From Andrena cerasifolii (Eukaryota; Arthropoda; Insecta; Hymenoptera; Andrenidae), in contig NC_135129.1 of the NCBI RefSeq assembly GCF_050908995.1, forward strand, positions 868,001 through 932,000: a DNA stretch of 64,000 nucleotides, in the 5' to 3' direction. Under the pieces are notes generated by a model. The model made no database searches, was not told the DNA's origin, and saw nothing but the letters and a program-made list of their open reading frames with translations. Of this stretch, positions 12,077 through 24,375 are shown in pieces (within the stretch, counting starts at the first letter, position 1; each line of letters opens with the position of its first letter). Both the position numbers and the translations under genes were made by a program.

Positions 12077-12486
12077 TTAAATAGGGAATTTAAACAGCGC
12101 TGCGTTTATCATTTTTGTCATTTGGGAAAAATTTTATGTCAATTATGATAGTACAAACACACGTTGTAGTTTGTTTTACCATACTTTTTGTATACGTTGT
12201 ATTTTCCATTTGCAACAACATTTGCTACCTGCAATATATTACAAGGTGTTATGATTTACTTTCCTACACATATATATACTGTTTGACACATAAGTCAAGA
12301 TCGACTTTTGCAGTTTCTTTATTAATGTCGCACTTTCATCATTTTTGCTCTGTTTAATTAGCTATCGTTTCATTTTCGGGCAGTAATTCATCTTTACTGT
12401 ATTCTTGTTACACAGTGAAGTGACAAAATTGTTGAACAAAAACTGCAGTCTTTCAATAAATAATATTAGAAATTCTTCCCCACTAA

Positions 12487-12888
12487 CAAGGGAAGATCCC
12501 AAATCCGAAAATTCAAAAAAATCTGAAAATGTGAATATGTAGGGGATTTCCTCTTGGTGGTGAAATTAACCCCTGAAAATTTAGCTATTTTCCGATTTTA
12601 TTTTGTAACTCGCAATCTGTAAGAGATGGAAAAAAAGTTTCAAGACAAAAGTTACTTCTTTTAATTAGGCCTATCATTTAGTAACTTAAAGTTCTTGCAG
12701 TTTTTTTTGCGAGTTACAATACAAAATCGGAAAATAGCCGGAATTTAGGGGGTCAGTTTCACCCCCTCACAGTGAATTTGGGCAGTAAACAAAAATTGCG
12801 CTTTTCCTCCTAATAAGGAGGAAAACCCCTACCATATTCAAAAAGTCTCAGAAATTTTTGTAATTTCCGGGTTCGGGCACTTTCCTTG
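12487..12888. mobile_element. CAAGG-type foldback MITE, copy 2
   Basis: A 402-bp palindromic copy of the element at 91-520, starting CAAGGGAAGATCCC and ending CACTTTCCTTG, flanked by TAA on both sides (12484-12486, 12889-12891). The arms carry small indels relative to the other copies. Confidence 0.85.
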
Positions 12889-13192
12889 TAAGAAAAAATT
12901 GTGCAGGTGTTTAGAGTGTTAAAAGGTCAATTAATTCACAGTACACATTAAGTAACCGAATCATTTGTAAAAATGTGTTGATAAAAAAAAAGAGAAAGAA
13001 GAAATATAAAACAGATTATATTTTGTTTTCTATTCATGTTTGGAAGCAAACCTTTACTTTCAACCACACTCAGGATCTATTATATCACCTTTTTGCAATC
13101 TCTTGGAGATGTGAAAAATGTAACAAAACATTACTACTGCTTTCTCAGTACCTACGACTGTTAATAATATCTACTGGTCATACACTTATTAA

Positions 13193-13472
13193 CCCTTAAC
13201 TGGTATACTGTTTTTGGCAAACGTGACTGATATACTGGGGTCGTGGCAGACCCCAAATAAAAAAGGACACAGAAATTTGTAAAGTCGACACTAGATCATC
13301 CTCTATGAATATTTTCTTCTTAGGTAATGTATAAAATAATAGGAACGTAAAAAGTTAAACTATTAACTATAAAATTAATTAGAAATTCAGTTGACAAACT
13401 TAGACAACCAAAAATTTTGCAGCGAACTTTGAGTGCTTGGGGTCATGTGCGACCCAGGATACCAGTTAAGGG
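13193..13472 (+). mobile_element. TTAA-flanked piggyBac-like MITE, family B copy 1
   Basis: A 280-bp element between TTAA (13189-13192) and TTAA (13473-13476). Ends are CCCTTAACTGGTATAC and GATACCAGTTAAGGG. Subterminal spaced palindromes are GGGGTCGTGGCAGACCCC on the left and GGGTCATGTGCGACCC on the right. An inverted copy of the same length is at 15001-15280. Confidence 0.9.
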
Positions 13473-13476
13473 TTAA

Positions 13477-14877
13477 TACAAATAGACAAATTATGTCATA
13501 TGCCCATCAGTAGATAACCAGTATCATGATTATTTCTTGTCGACAACGTACGTCCCTGTAATCATTAAAATGATTCTGTTTCATATTGTTTTTAAATCAC
13601 TTCATTCGAAATCCTTTTTTACCCATGGTCCCAGCGGTAGCAGCATTAAAAACCCACGAATATCTACCGGGGACCTAAATTATGCCCCCGTTTAAATATG
13701 TCAAACGCCTCGTCCGAGGCATTCCATAACTCTTTCCCCTGATTAACCCGCGGTAGGGGCCGAGAAAAATCTGAGCGGCACGCGTCTTTTTGCGGCGCAA
13801 TCCTTAGATAGCTTCCAATTATTTTTCGAAAGTCCATAGCTGCGCGCGCGCAACCTAGCTCTATGCAATTATCGGCCGAGACCGTAAGGGAAGAAAAAGA
13901 AAAGCGGGGAGGGGGAAAAAAATGGGAATGCAATGTGCTTCATTAACGCTCGTAAAGGCGTTCATGTTGGCGCCGATCGCCAACAACGGGGCACACTCGC
14001 GCCACGAGGCCTGTAATCATGAACTTATAATAATCTAGGTATCCTCGTTCCTGCAGGCCGACTATAACGACGTGAAATTACAAACGATATCAATTTTATA
14101 CTTATAACGCTGACCTTAATCGCCGACATACCTGTCCAAACGTCCGCCCCATTCCTCACAAAATAATCCTAACTCGTTCGAGACCGCGGTCCCCCCTATC
14201 AGTGGGGTAACCGTGCACATGTATCTTGTTACTGCTGGCGAACACAATTTTACATACATTCAGACACCTTCTTTTTCATCTTCACTCGAACGGGGAAATT
14301 GAGACGGTACTGTTCGACTTCTAGTTTAACGTTCTTCTAATTACCTTGGCACTGAAAATAGAAAGTCGGTGTGAAAGGGGATAGGAAATTCATGTTGCAA
14401 AGATATCTGCATGGGTATTGAAGAGAGGAAGTTTTATCATTTCAGAAGACCTGAGTAATTGCACGAGAAATTATGCAAGTTATGCGCCGCATAAGGGCGC
14501 CAGCCGAAGGGGGCGCTAAAAAACTATATCGCACACTTAATAATAAAGGAATCCAACTCCCGTGTAAACAAAATATAAATGTATTTTTTTTTATTGTACC
14601 TCGTAAAGACAAAACATATTAAATAGAAAACAGGTGCAAAAATTTGGGGGCGCTAAAAATTTTCTTGCACAAGGGCGCCAACCATCCTCGCGCCGGCCCT
14701 GGTTGCAAACATTGTCTTATTGTATCGTATTTCAATCGCAGTATTCGATTAATTTCGTTTTCAGATGTTGAAGTGGGTTTCCTTTACATTTATGAAGATG
14801 TTAAAAATTCGAGATACCTAATTGAAAATATTTCAAGATATACGAAGATGTTCGCCCTTTTTCCAGTGTATCATATT
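13477..14877. other. Intergenic with a CpG-containing unique segment
   Basis: No gene is supported. 13620-14250 is unique-looking, mildly GC-rich sequence of the sort that can be conserved non-coding DNA. 14480-14700 contains phrases about a GGGCGC(C/T)A repeat (GGGGGCGCTAAAAA, AAGGGCGCCA) that occur twice in inverse orientation (14496-14520 and 14644-14690), probably a small decayed MITE. Confidence 0.35.
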
Positions 14878-15000
14878 TTAAGGGGGTATTCTACCCAAAA
14901 ATTCGATTTTTTTTATTTTCTAATAGATTAGGGTTTCGAAAATATGTCCCTAAAATATTAAGGTGAAATTCGAAAAACTCCCAGAGTTACAGGGGCTTAA

Positions 15001-15280
15001 CCCTTAACTGGTATCTTGGGGTCGCTCATGACCCCAGGCACGCAAAGTTCGCTGCAAAATTTTTGCTTGTCTAAGCTTGTAAACTGTTTTTCTAATTAAT
15101 TTTATAATAATAGTTTAACTTTCTAGGTTTCTATTATTTTACACATTACCTAAGAACAAAATATTCATAGAGGTTGATTCAGGGTCGACTTTACAAATTT
15201 CTGTGTCCTTTTTTATTTGGGGTCTGCCACGACCCCAGTATACCAGCCACGTTTGCCAAAAACAGTATACCAGTTAAGGG
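15001..15280 (-). mobile_element. TTAA-flanked piggyBac-like MITE, family B copy 2
   Basis: Exactly 280 bp like the copy at 13193 but inverted relative to it, between TTAA (14997-15000) and TTAA (15281-15284). The ends are CCCTTAACTGGTATC and GTATACCAGTTAAGGG. The spaced palindrome GGGGTCGCTCATGACCCC sits near the left end. The same length and few differences suggest recent activity. Confidence 0.9.
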
Positions 15281-15329
15281 TTAAGGCCGCAGCGTGGCCG
15301 GTAGTTGTTCCCTCGATCCTTGTATCTAA

Positions 15330-15975
15330 AGGGCCCTCCAGACGCTGATACATGTTGCAGTGAGACGTTGATACATGCACCATGATACAGGTTTCATGAA
15401 ACTTGCGTCTTGCGTCTTGCTCGCGCACCTAGCTGGTGAGCAAGATACCAGTTCCGCTTCTGATGCTGAAACACGGAAACCGATCTACAGACGTAGCAAC
15501 ATGTATCATGAAACCTGTATCATGATCCATGTATTGTTGTATACCAACGTCATTTAAATCTATATAAAGTATTAGTCAGCGCGTTAGTTTTCCAGATAGC
15601 AATAGTAAGCATCCTGAAGTCCTTCTTTTATCACCTTATCCGTACCCTATTACTCATCCTTGAACCTCGATCTCTATGCCTCATCCCTTAACGACCGTTA
15701 AACTCAGGACAACCCCCACTTTTCAGCTTACCGAAAACCGTACATATATATATATTACACGCAATTCTTCCAGTCAGAAGCACTTGAGCACTTCAGTCCG
15801 AATAGTCTGGACACGAGAATCTAGTTCTGAATCTATAATCTAGTATTTATCTGTAATCGTCTTAGTTTCCGTTATTTGTATAAAGTTATTTAATAAAATA
15901 AAAGTAATACGAAAAATACGGAATACAACAGTATCAACGTTTCATGCAACATGTATCAGCGTCTGGAGGACCCTA
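15330..15975 (+). mobile_element. GGGCCCTCCAGACGC MITE, split by an LTR
   Basis: Inverted ends AGGGCCCTCCAGACGCTGAT and its near-perfect complement ATCAGCGTCTGGAGGACCCT. Inner parts contain several ATGATACAGGTTTC / GAAACCTGTATCAT inverted phrases. Without the LTR the element is about 246 bp, the size of its intact relative at 27231-27467. Confidence 0.85.
15535..15930 (+). mobile_element. Solo LTR with 4-bp target duplication
   Basis: 396 bp beginning TGTTGTATACC and ending GGAATACAACA (TG...CA, with TGTTGTAT/ATACAACA inverted tips). It is flanked by GTAT at 15531-15534 and 15931-15934. The related MITE at 27231 reads CATGTATCAACG uninterrupted at the equivalent position, so the empty site is known. 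A TATATAAAG box (15562-15570) and AATAAA (15892-15897) fit LTR promoter and polyadenylation signals. A 4-bp duplication is compatible with Gypsy or BEL/Pao. No internal region is present, so it arose by LTR-LTR recombination. Confidence 0.88.
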
Positions 15976-16934
15976 AAGGGAAGTCAGCATCCATCAAGAA
16001 GTTACCATCATTGTTTCTGCGCTACCAAAATCCTTCTTAATTTTTTTTATGAAAATCTCGAATTTTTACGGACCATATCAGAGGTTTGGGCCGAAATGGC
16101 ACATGTTTGACACATCCTGTAATTTTTTCCAAGTCGATTTGAACCTCAATTCGTCGCAATCAGGAAAAAATGAAGAGAAAAAAATATTCGAGAAAAACGC
16201 GTTTAAAGTTTCTGGGCAAAGGCGATGCTGTAGGTTGCGCTTGACGTTTTTAGCTGCCAAATCTACAATTTTGCGAATTTTACTATAAACCAACAGGTAT
16301 TTTATTCCGAAAAGATAGTACTTTCGAAAAATGCAATAAAAAAGTCGATTTTTCGACTGCCTAGCCCCCTTAAAGCCTTACTTTTGTCAGCAGTTACTGT
16401 TCATTTTGACAGATTGAACATTTTAAGCTGAAGGCAATGATGTATTTCAGAAAAATTCTTAGCTTCTGCATTTCTTGAAATATGATTAATATGATTAATA
16501 TGCTTTTGTGTGAATAGCCAGGCAACATATATGCGTTTTCTAATAATGTTGGTAATGAATCCCTGCTAATTAATAGGTAATACATAAATTCACGTGGATT
16601 TGGATAAGATCAATGCAACGGGAGGTATACGAAGAATTGAAAGATTTAATACGTATAAAAGAGTGATACAAGTATGTTCAAAATCAAGTGGCACCTTTGG
16701 CGTATACTTTTCGACTGCCTTCCGTGCGTCCGCTACGCTACGCATATCCCCTCTCTCTCTCTCACCGCTTACCGCGATCCTTTCCGCAGAGGCATCGAGC
16801 CTTTGTCTCTCTCGATACCTATCGCACGCACACACACGTCTCTCAGCCTACCGCATTCCCACATTCATGGTCATTCAATATATTAATTTCTGTATATCAC
16901 TAAGTCGTTCTTACTTTAATAGTTGAAAAATGGG

Positions 16935-17110
16935 ATGGGGATAAATTTTGAAAAAAATAATTTTCTTAGAAAATTCTTCTCACTAAACCTTTTTGCGATA
17001 TCTTGTACGGTATCGCAGATATTCGCGATAATATACGAGGAACTGTTCCGAGCCCTAGGACCGTTCCGGTACCGAATCAAAAAATGGTTACGTTATTAAC
17101 ATCAGTATTA
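16935..17110 (+). repeat. Segment A, left copy of a local direct duplication
   Basis: Contains GGGGATAAATTTTG, ACGGTATCGCAGATATTC and AATGGTTACGTTATTAACAT, which recur in the same order at 17896-18118. The two copies flank the repeat at 17327-17897. Confidence 0.65.
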
Positions 17111-17326
17111 AATTCGATTTAAATTAGGCGTAAATAAATGGATCGATTAATGAAGTAGGTGATCGTAAAATGAAGTAGGAGATTGTAAACCAAGCCCAAT
17201 TCTTGACTGTGAAGCTGAATAAATATTTATTATAAATTGGGACAATTACTAGTTTATTGGTATGTTAAAATTTTCATAGAATATTAAAAGAGAGAGTTTA
17301 GAGAGTATACCTAAAATGTTCACTAG

Positions 17327-17897
17327 ATCAAATTAAAAATTCTTGGTGAACATGCATTGAGAAATTATTTGCACTTGCTCCATGCAAATAGTTTGTCAAC
17401 AAATACCATATTCTTATTTTGTTAACCACAGAGGGGAAACCAAGTTTCTTCTTTCATTTGCACGCATATTTCAAATCTTCAAATTAGAGAATTCTGTATT
17501 CCTCTAAAAATTCCTAGTCTGCAATTTTACTCCTTGTAATATTATAACACAATAACACCATAGCATCTATTAATTTAAATGATAATTAAATATATTTGAT
17601 ATCCTTGAAATACAATTATTTAATATTTCAATATTTACTTATTATTCCTCTTTTTTAAGAAGCAGGAAAGTCACTAGCAATTACGTTAAATGTAAATCGC
17701 TTTTAACACTGAAAATGTTAATATTTCTACTCATGTTGGCAAAGCATTGTTTATTGTACATGTACAGCCTAAGTAGGTACAGTGGAATGTTGCATAAGCC
17801 TTGAGTCCTTTTCGCAAACTTCTATTAAGGGGAATTGGATGTTTCGCTTCGTCTGTGCATGACAATCCTATTCCACTAGCCTCTGTATCCTGCGTTG
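17327..17897 (+). repeat. Repeat B, copy 1 (paralogous to 28810-29640)
   Basis: About 570 bp alignable in direct orientation to 28810-29640, with shared phrases such as GATGCAAATAGTTCGTCAAC (28880; GCAAATAGTTTGTCAAC here), TTTAATATTTCAATATTTAC and GGCTGTTTCGCTTCGTCTGT (29581; GGATGTTTCGCTTCGTCTGT here). Moderate divergence. No coding frame is shared, so it is an old interspersed repeat or segmental duplication. Confidence 0.7.
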
Positions 17898-18118
17898 GGG
17901 ATAAATTTCGAAACAAATAATTTGCTTCGAACATTCTTCCTCGCTATATTGTACGATATCAAAAGCCATTAAAAATTCGAATAAAACATTTTTTCGATGT
18001 ATTTTACGGTATCGCAGATATTCACGATAATATGAAAACTAACAATTTCTTTGAAGGGCTGCTTCCACCCTCAGAACCGTTCCGATACCGAAAAAAAAAT
18101 GGTTACGTTATTAACATC
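17896..18118 (+). repeat. Segment A, right copy of the local direct duplication
   Basis: Second copy of 16935-17110 with an extra stretch in the middle. It is followed directly by different sequence and then a TA-flanked MITE at 18186. Confidence 0.6.
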
Positions 18119-18185
18119 ACTCGAACTACATTTCTGCAGAGTTTCAAATCTTTTTGAATTTTCAAGTTGCCAAACATCCCTGGTA

Positions 18186-18602
18186 CCGTAAACTGGGGGA
18201 ACATTGGCAGGTTTTTGAAACATTTTGTTATATAATGTAAAAATTAACATGTTTACATTTGCTTTAAGTATCCTATCATAACATTGCATCTTTTGCGATT
18301 GTACTACAAGTGTAAAAATGCCTAAAAAATTTACCCTTTTTCTTCTTTAATACATGTTAAAAACGTTACTGTACCGGGGTAACATTGGCACATCATATAG
18401 ATAGCATTAACGGGTTAAGTTTCACTAATCTAAAGTCAGTAAGATACATTGACACTTAAATTTGTTTGTTTTATTTTATTTTTTACATCATAACTAAAAT
18501 CAACTCGTAACATTGGCACGTCATATAAATAGCATTAACAGGTTAAGTTCTACTATAAAACAATGTAACCCCGGCGAACGCCAAAGTTCCCCCAGTTTAC
18601 GG
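18186..18602. mobile_element. TA-flanked MITE, CCGTAAACTGGGG tips
   Basis: 417 bp with inverted ends CCGTAAACTGGGGGAACATT and its complement, flanked by TA (18184-18185, 18603-18604), as Tc1/mariner/pogo elements are. Inside, a unit with AACATTGGCAC...ATAGCATTAAC...GGTTAAG occurs twice in direct orientation (about 18380 and 18508). A larger relative with tips CYGTAAACTGGGGTGAC lies at 41519. Confidence 0.8.
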
Positions 18603-18619
18603 TAAGTTTTTTAATAGGA

Positions 18620-19190
18620 CCAAAGCGAAAAACATTGAGGACAGAGTTGCGAGGAGGGTGGATAAATTCGAAAAATGACACGCGCCCGTGGGGCGCAAAA
18701 GCAGTTTCCAACATGACGAATAAGGAGAACACTTCTCCTTAATTGAACGGATTTATGCAAAGCAGCGGCGATGCATCGGCTGTGGTTATGTTGGTTAACG
18801 ATACGTTTGCGTTAACTGTGTCCAATTATGTCCTTTACCGCCTATACATCTCGGCAGCATAAACATCTTGTCCCAAAAAGAAAGGGCGTATCGAGCAATC
18901 ACAAACACACCGCCGATCGGGTCCCTTCGTCGAACCTAATTGCTCCTTAAAATATCCAATGAAGCCATGTTTATGTTTAACTCCACCGCGCTGCCTATTG
19001 TTATAGACAGTGTCGCTATCGAGTGTCGAAGCTTTACTTTTTTAGGGGCTGTTTTCACCCCTTCATCATGGACGATTGCCGATAACAAAAAATATGTGTG
19101 AAATATTTTTCTGCGAACTACTTCTCATAAAAGCCCCATTAAAATCGGCATGCGCGGGTCTGATATGTTCCCTTGACAGTTCCACGTTCC
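18620..19190. other. Unique intergenic sequence
   Basis: No gene is supported. Moderately CpG-containing, unique-looking sequence. Confidence 0.35.
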
Positions 19191-19196
19191 AATTTA

Positions 19197-20264
19197 GGGC
19201 CTATGCACACGGTTGCCAGCGATTGTATCGATGCAAACGCGCGACTAAGCGTTCACCCAGTGTTCGGAGCGATGGAGTTGCAGTGATGGAGGGGGAACAC
19301 TTACAGGGAGTGGTGGTAATGTGTGCGAGACACCGATCCAATCGGGCAGACGTGCATACTGTAGACGCGCGTTTGCATCGCTGCTACATCGCGACTGTGC
19401 TACGCAAGTGTGCAAAGATAGACGGGCAGCGACTGCATCGCGCTAGTATCGCGGCCTCTTTGCGACCAAAGAGGATAAGATAGAGTCGAAGCAGCCCATA
19501 AGAGCCCGTGTTAAAAAGTAATATACGAGATTCAGCGCCCTCTGGTGCTTCAGGCCCTCGAAATTTTGATAAAAGAGGCAATATTCACAAATTTTAAGTT
19601 TAGAAATGAATGAATTAAAATATTAATTATAGGAGAAATAATGAAAAGAATTGTAAATTTGATATTATGTTAAAATTTATTAATGGTGAATTATATTATG
19701 AATATTACAGACATATTACATACATTACATTACATATACATATATAAATGAAACATAATAACGTTAATTTTTAAAATTATACATAAAGCATAATTATAAG
19801 GAAGTAATTGAAGGTGAAAAAAGATTTCTTTATTGATACTAATTTCATAAACTTCGTTATTTAATAACATTGAATAATCATTATTTAATAATCATTATTC
19901 GTACATCATTAAATTTGCAGGTTATAAGAAAAAGTGGTGATTTTTGTTTTTGGCTTGTGATCTATGGCATCCTTTAACGAACCATTTTTTACACTTTCTT
20001 CACTTTTAAATCAACGAATATCCCAAGCCCACTACAAACAGCTACAAATGGCTACCAATGGCTACAAACAGGTATCAAAGTTTGGCTTGGCTTGGCTTGG
20101 CTTCTTTACCTCCCACTCTGCTACCCGCAAACTGAATAATATTGAGCCTGAACAGACAGGTGTCGCTTGCATCGCATATTTCTGCTTCTACTCTATCTTA
20201 TCCCCTTTGTTTGCGACTGTATCGCCACTGAATCGCTGCAAAAAGTCGCCGTGTGCATAGGCCC
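19197..20264. mobile_element. Harbinger-like element with TTA duplication
   Basis: 1068 bp with inverted ends GGGCCTATGCACACGG and CCGTGTGCATAGGCCC, flanked by TTA (19194-19196 and 20265-20267). A 3-bp TTA duplication with GGGCC tips fits PIF/Harbinger. GCGAYTGTATCG-like words recur near both ends (19220-19235, 19385-19460, 20212-20235), plausibly subterminal transposase-binding repeats. Open frames inside show no transposase motifs. Confidence 0.8.
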
Positions 20265-20269
20265 TTACT

Positions 20270-20750
20270 TTATATCAGGACTCTCCTGCGTAGGGGCCCC
20301 TTACGCGCCTGCTTCCCCTTCCAATCTTTCTTTCGCGCAGCGTGCCATCCGTTGCCAAGGAGACCGCGCGACGCTACGAAGGCTGCCATGGCGGGCTAGC
20401 GTCTTCGCGTATCCCTGACAACGCGGACGAGAGGGGGAGAACCCCGAGCTTACGCGTAAGCGACCTTCGAGAGCCCTGCTTTATATCGACACTATACAAT
20501 CAATCAAAACAATTGTTGTATCATTTCAATTACTTTTTCATAGAAATTTATCTCCTACTTAGATGTGGCACGATATGCCAGACACCCTGTAAATTGTTGA
20601 ACTTATTAACCCCCTACAGTCTTATTCCACGTTCGACTTGACATCGATATTTTCACTTGAAAGTTTCGCGTCGGATTCGAAGTGATATGAGGACACATTT
20701 TATTCACATAGTAATTACTCAGGTCAGCGATAGGACTTGAAGTAGGTGTA
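20270..20750. other. Intergenic, CpG-rich in its first 200 bp
   Basis: No gene is supported. 20290-20470 is GC-rich; the remainder is AT-rich. Confidence 0.35.
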
Positions 20751-20755
20751 ACTAA

Positions 20756-21313
20756 CAAGGGAACACCGCGAACCCGGACTCACCGATTGGAATGCAACTT
20801 TGTGGGTTTTTAGAGTGACTCAAAACAAGAACAATGGTGTGTTTCATCTGGGCCCCATCGCCCTTTAAGCGGGTGAAAACTAACCTCAAAGTCAAATTGG
20901 CACTTCCACTTTTTCGCGTATAACTCTCAAAATACAACAGACAGAAAAAAATGTTTCGAACAAAAGTTTAATGGTGCAATAAGCGCTACAAACTTGCGTT
21001 AACAAAATATTGAAAATAATTTTTTTCGTCAGTTATATATTTTTTTTAACTCTTTTCAAAATTTTGTTAACGCTAGTTTGTAGTGCTTATTGCACCATTA
21101 AACTTTTGTTTGAAACATTTTTTTCTGTCTGTCGTACTTTGAGAGTTATACGCGAAAAAGTGGAAGTGCCAATTTGACTTTGAGGCTAGTTTTCATCCCC
21201 TTAAAAGGCGATAGGGCCCAAATGAAAGACACCGTTGTTCTTGTTTTGAATCACTCTAAAAACCCACATACTTGCGTTCCAATCGGTGAGTCCGGGTTCC
21301 CGGTGTTCCCTTG
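20756..21313. mobile_element. CAAGG foldback, second subfamily, uninterrupted copy
   Basis: 558-bp palindrome, tips CAAGGGAACACCGCGAACCC and GGTGTTCCCTTG, flanked by TAA (20753-20755, 21314-21316). The arms pair almost base for base around an AT-rich centre near 21035. The arm holds the intact TTAA (20865-20868) that is occupied by a piggyBac-like MITE in the sister copy at 49617. Confidence 0.9.
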
Positions 21314-21341
21314 TAAGAAAGGTAGGACCTTAAAGGACTGA

Positions 21342-21772
21342 CAAGGGAACATCCCGAACCCGGAAATTCGAAAAAAATCTGAAACTTTGCGAAGATGTAG
21401 AGAATTTCCTCCTGATTACAACGCAATTTTATTTGCTGCCTAAATTCACTCTAAGGGGGTGTAATTGACCGCTGAAAATCCGGTTATATACCGATTTTGT
21501 GTTACAACTCGTGAACTGTAAAATAATTTTTTCACCAAATGATATATCTAACTAAAAGAAGTAACTTTTGTATTGAAACTTTTTTTCCATCCCTTACAGT
21601 TCGCGAGTTATAACACAAAATCGGAAAATAGCCGATTTTTCAAGGGTTAATTTCACCCCCTTCGAGTGAATTTGGGCAGTAAACAAAAATTGCGTTGTAA
21701 TCAGGAGGAAATCCCCTACATATTCCCAAAGTTTCAGAATTTTCTGAATTTTCGGGTTCGGGATCTTCCTTG
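21342..21772. mobile_element. CAAGG foldback, first subfamily, copy 3
   Basis: 431-bp palindrome like the one at 91-520, starting 26 bp after the previous element. Flanks are TGA (21339-21341) and TAA (21773-21775), so the duplication has mutated or differs at the middle base. Inverted tips are CAAGGGAACATCCCGAACCC and GGGTTCGGGATCTTCCTTG. Confidence 0.85.
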
Positions 21773-21775
21773 TAA

Positions 21776-24375
21776 GAGAAAACGGACGTTGGTGGATGCC
21801 GCAGGAAGCCATGAAGGGGAATTTGCCAGATTGCGGATGTCATTTTTACGACGAAGAGCTTTTCTCGCGTTGAACAATTACCCGCGAAGCAATTTCCTTC
21901 GTGACCGAGTCCGCGGCACGAGGAAGTGCGAAAACACTAAGTTTAACCTAAGGAAGCATTCATCAAAGGGCACCGACATACTCGAGGCAAATTGTGGTGG
22001 AATTGCTGTAAAATTCGTTATGCGCTGCAGCGCATCCTTGCGGCAAGCCCCACTGGTGTAATAGATGTTGCCTTCGCGATATTTCTCTGTAAGATCTGGC
22101 GCCTTCATTTCCCACTTCTGTTTGCTACTCGCAACAAAAATTTACAGGTGTTGGATGACCAACATCCTACTAGCCCTAAGTCACTAAAGGGTTCAACCTC
22201 TAAACATCGTTTAGTGGGCGTGTCCCAAATAGGTTCTTGTTTTATTGCGAAAGTAGGGTAAGTTAACGATAGTAGTTTGACAAAATTTTGTCGCAAATTG
22301 TTGCTTATACTTTGCGACATTACATTACGGATAAAGGGGAAAGTGTAAGACACCTAAAGATCGGCAATACTATTCGGAGAGGATGCTTGGAAAGCATTTT
22401 GAACTGTAGTTGCTTTGCTGCTTAACATTAACACGGCTCTGTATCGCAATTGGGAGCAGTAATTCACGAAGGGGAAGAGAAAAAGTGAAGTAAAGTGCTT
22501 ACGAAGAAACGGCGAGTTACACTCGATTGTGAGGTGACTGTTTGATTGCAGCCTGCCTACTGTAACTGATGACCGAAACCGGTCAAAATCTTTTTGCAGA
22601 CGGGAGCGTAAAAGTGAACACAAAGTTCATGTTGAATAAAACATGAATCTTACTGTAGTATATCCGGCTACTTTATTATTATCTCTATTCGTTTCTTCTT
22701 CAGTATGTGACTCGCATACGTTTTGTTATGAAAGAACTTAACTTGCACGTTTGAATATTGCTTACAACAATGAAAATGTAGAATTAAATTAGTGCACTTA
22801 GAATTGAAGGAATTTATTTATACAAGGTGGCCAGTATGTCATGTTTACCACAAAATACTACTTTAAACGATTATTTGTTCAAGAGACGAAAGTCGCTGAT
22901 TTATTTAGTTTTAAAGGTACGATAAAGTGGTAGGAATAAATTTATCTTCAATTATTTACTATCAATAAAATTCAAACCTCTTTTCATTCTTCGTTACAAT
23001 GATTATAAAAATATTAGCAATATAATATGTGTATGTAGTACTTAAAATTTAAGTAGTACCTATAGGATTTTTCATAAATATACCTGTCTATTCAATTGTG
23101 AAAGAATTGTAACAATCAGATTTGAATAAGCAGGAATAAAATATACAGAAAATCACAGTGGAAATAAATAAAATTAAAAAGTAAAAAAGGAAAAGGAAGA
23201 AAGACTTTGACAACATGATGAAAGACAGTGATGTGAGGGGCTATTTAAATAGATTCAGTAAAGACAAACGACACGATTCTTAAATCTAATATCTAGTGTT
23301 ATAAAAGAAAATAAAGAAGATTGATTTGAATAATTGTTACATACAGGGTGGGCCAGGACAGATATTCCTTGAACAGAAATAAATCGAAAATGTGGAATAA
23401 ATTTTTTTTTTGCATGAGCCTCCGTTTTGGAGAAAATCAATTTTGTAAATTCTTGACGTATACGTGCACCTGACCAAAAATCGTCAGAATAAAATTGATC
23501 AGTAAATATGCTACAACTTTGAGCGAAATGAATCCTCAAGTGAAGTTCTATAACAACTTTCTCCGTATGCGGCTTTGTTCTCAAGAAAATTCTGTCGATG
23601 CCGACGGTGCAGCTTAATTTTTAGACAAGTGTATGCACTTTTCTTCTACAAAACAAAACGCAGTTATTCGAACATAAAGTATTGTATAATTCCGACTTAC
23701 TTTTGCACAGGGATTCATTTCACTAGCAGTTATACTTATTAATAAGTTCTGATGATTTTTGGTCAGGTGCGCGCATACTTTTCGAATTTACAAAATTTAT
23801 TTTTTCTTAAGGCAGTGAGATTGCTCGGAGGTGATTAACTATTTCTTTGCGAATTAATTACAAGGAGATGAATACCACTTGTGACTAGTACTTTTGGCTA
23901 ATGATTATTAGTACTATAAATTGTAAAAAAAAACACTTTTTTTTATAATATATACATATGACATGATACATATGTTTTTTCTGTGGTTTTGCAGTGATTG
24001 CCAAAAACGGAGGTTCGGATCGAATTGATATATTTATAACATATTCAAAATATATTCCTTTCTGCACTGAACCTCAACATTAAAATGTACGGAAAACCTA
24101 TAGTTTCCGAGATAAAAAAAACATACATGTGCACCCCGAAAATCGACATTTATCGTTAAAATCGCCTTCTCCAAGGTTCAATTCTTTTTTCCGAGGTCCA
24201 GCTCAAAATTACAGGTTCTAGGAGAAACACTTTCCAAGTAAACCGTTGTATCTTTATTTTTAAGCTCAATATCAGTGCAAAACCAAACAGAATTTTTCTA
24301 GAACGCTGTATAATTAACCTCGTGTGGCGTCATTTGTAAAATGGATATTTATAAAAAAAAATTTTACTCTTTGCG
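21776..24375. other. Intergenic; scattered repeat fragments
   Basis: No gene is supported. 21780-22350 is unique and mildly CpG-rich. ACAGGGTGGGCCAGGACAG (23344) starts a repeat of a kind common in insects. 23811-23880 (GGCAGTGAGATTGCTCGG, AATTAATTACAAGGAGATGA) is related, inverted, to the right ends of the TTAAGGGG family near 27170 and 54945. Confidence 0.4.

Larger units (their letters stand above)
14882..16369. mobile_element. TTAAGGGG-type element hosting three further insertions
   Basis: Flanked by TTAA (14878-14881 and 16370-16373). The tips are GGGGGTATTC and, reverse-complemented, GGGGGCTAGGCAGTCG; both are followed by an AAATTCGATTTTT-like stretch. Three other elements interrupt it: a TTAA MITE (15001-15280), a GGGCCCTCC MITE (15330-15975) and the LTR inside the latter. 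The tips resemble those at 36105, 37704 and 53577. No transposase is visible. Confidence 0.6.

Noticed and set aside
21594..21843. Frames over the foldback at 21342-21772
   Set aside because: Arm sequence of a palindromic MITE; the same words appear in non-coding copies at 91 and 12487.
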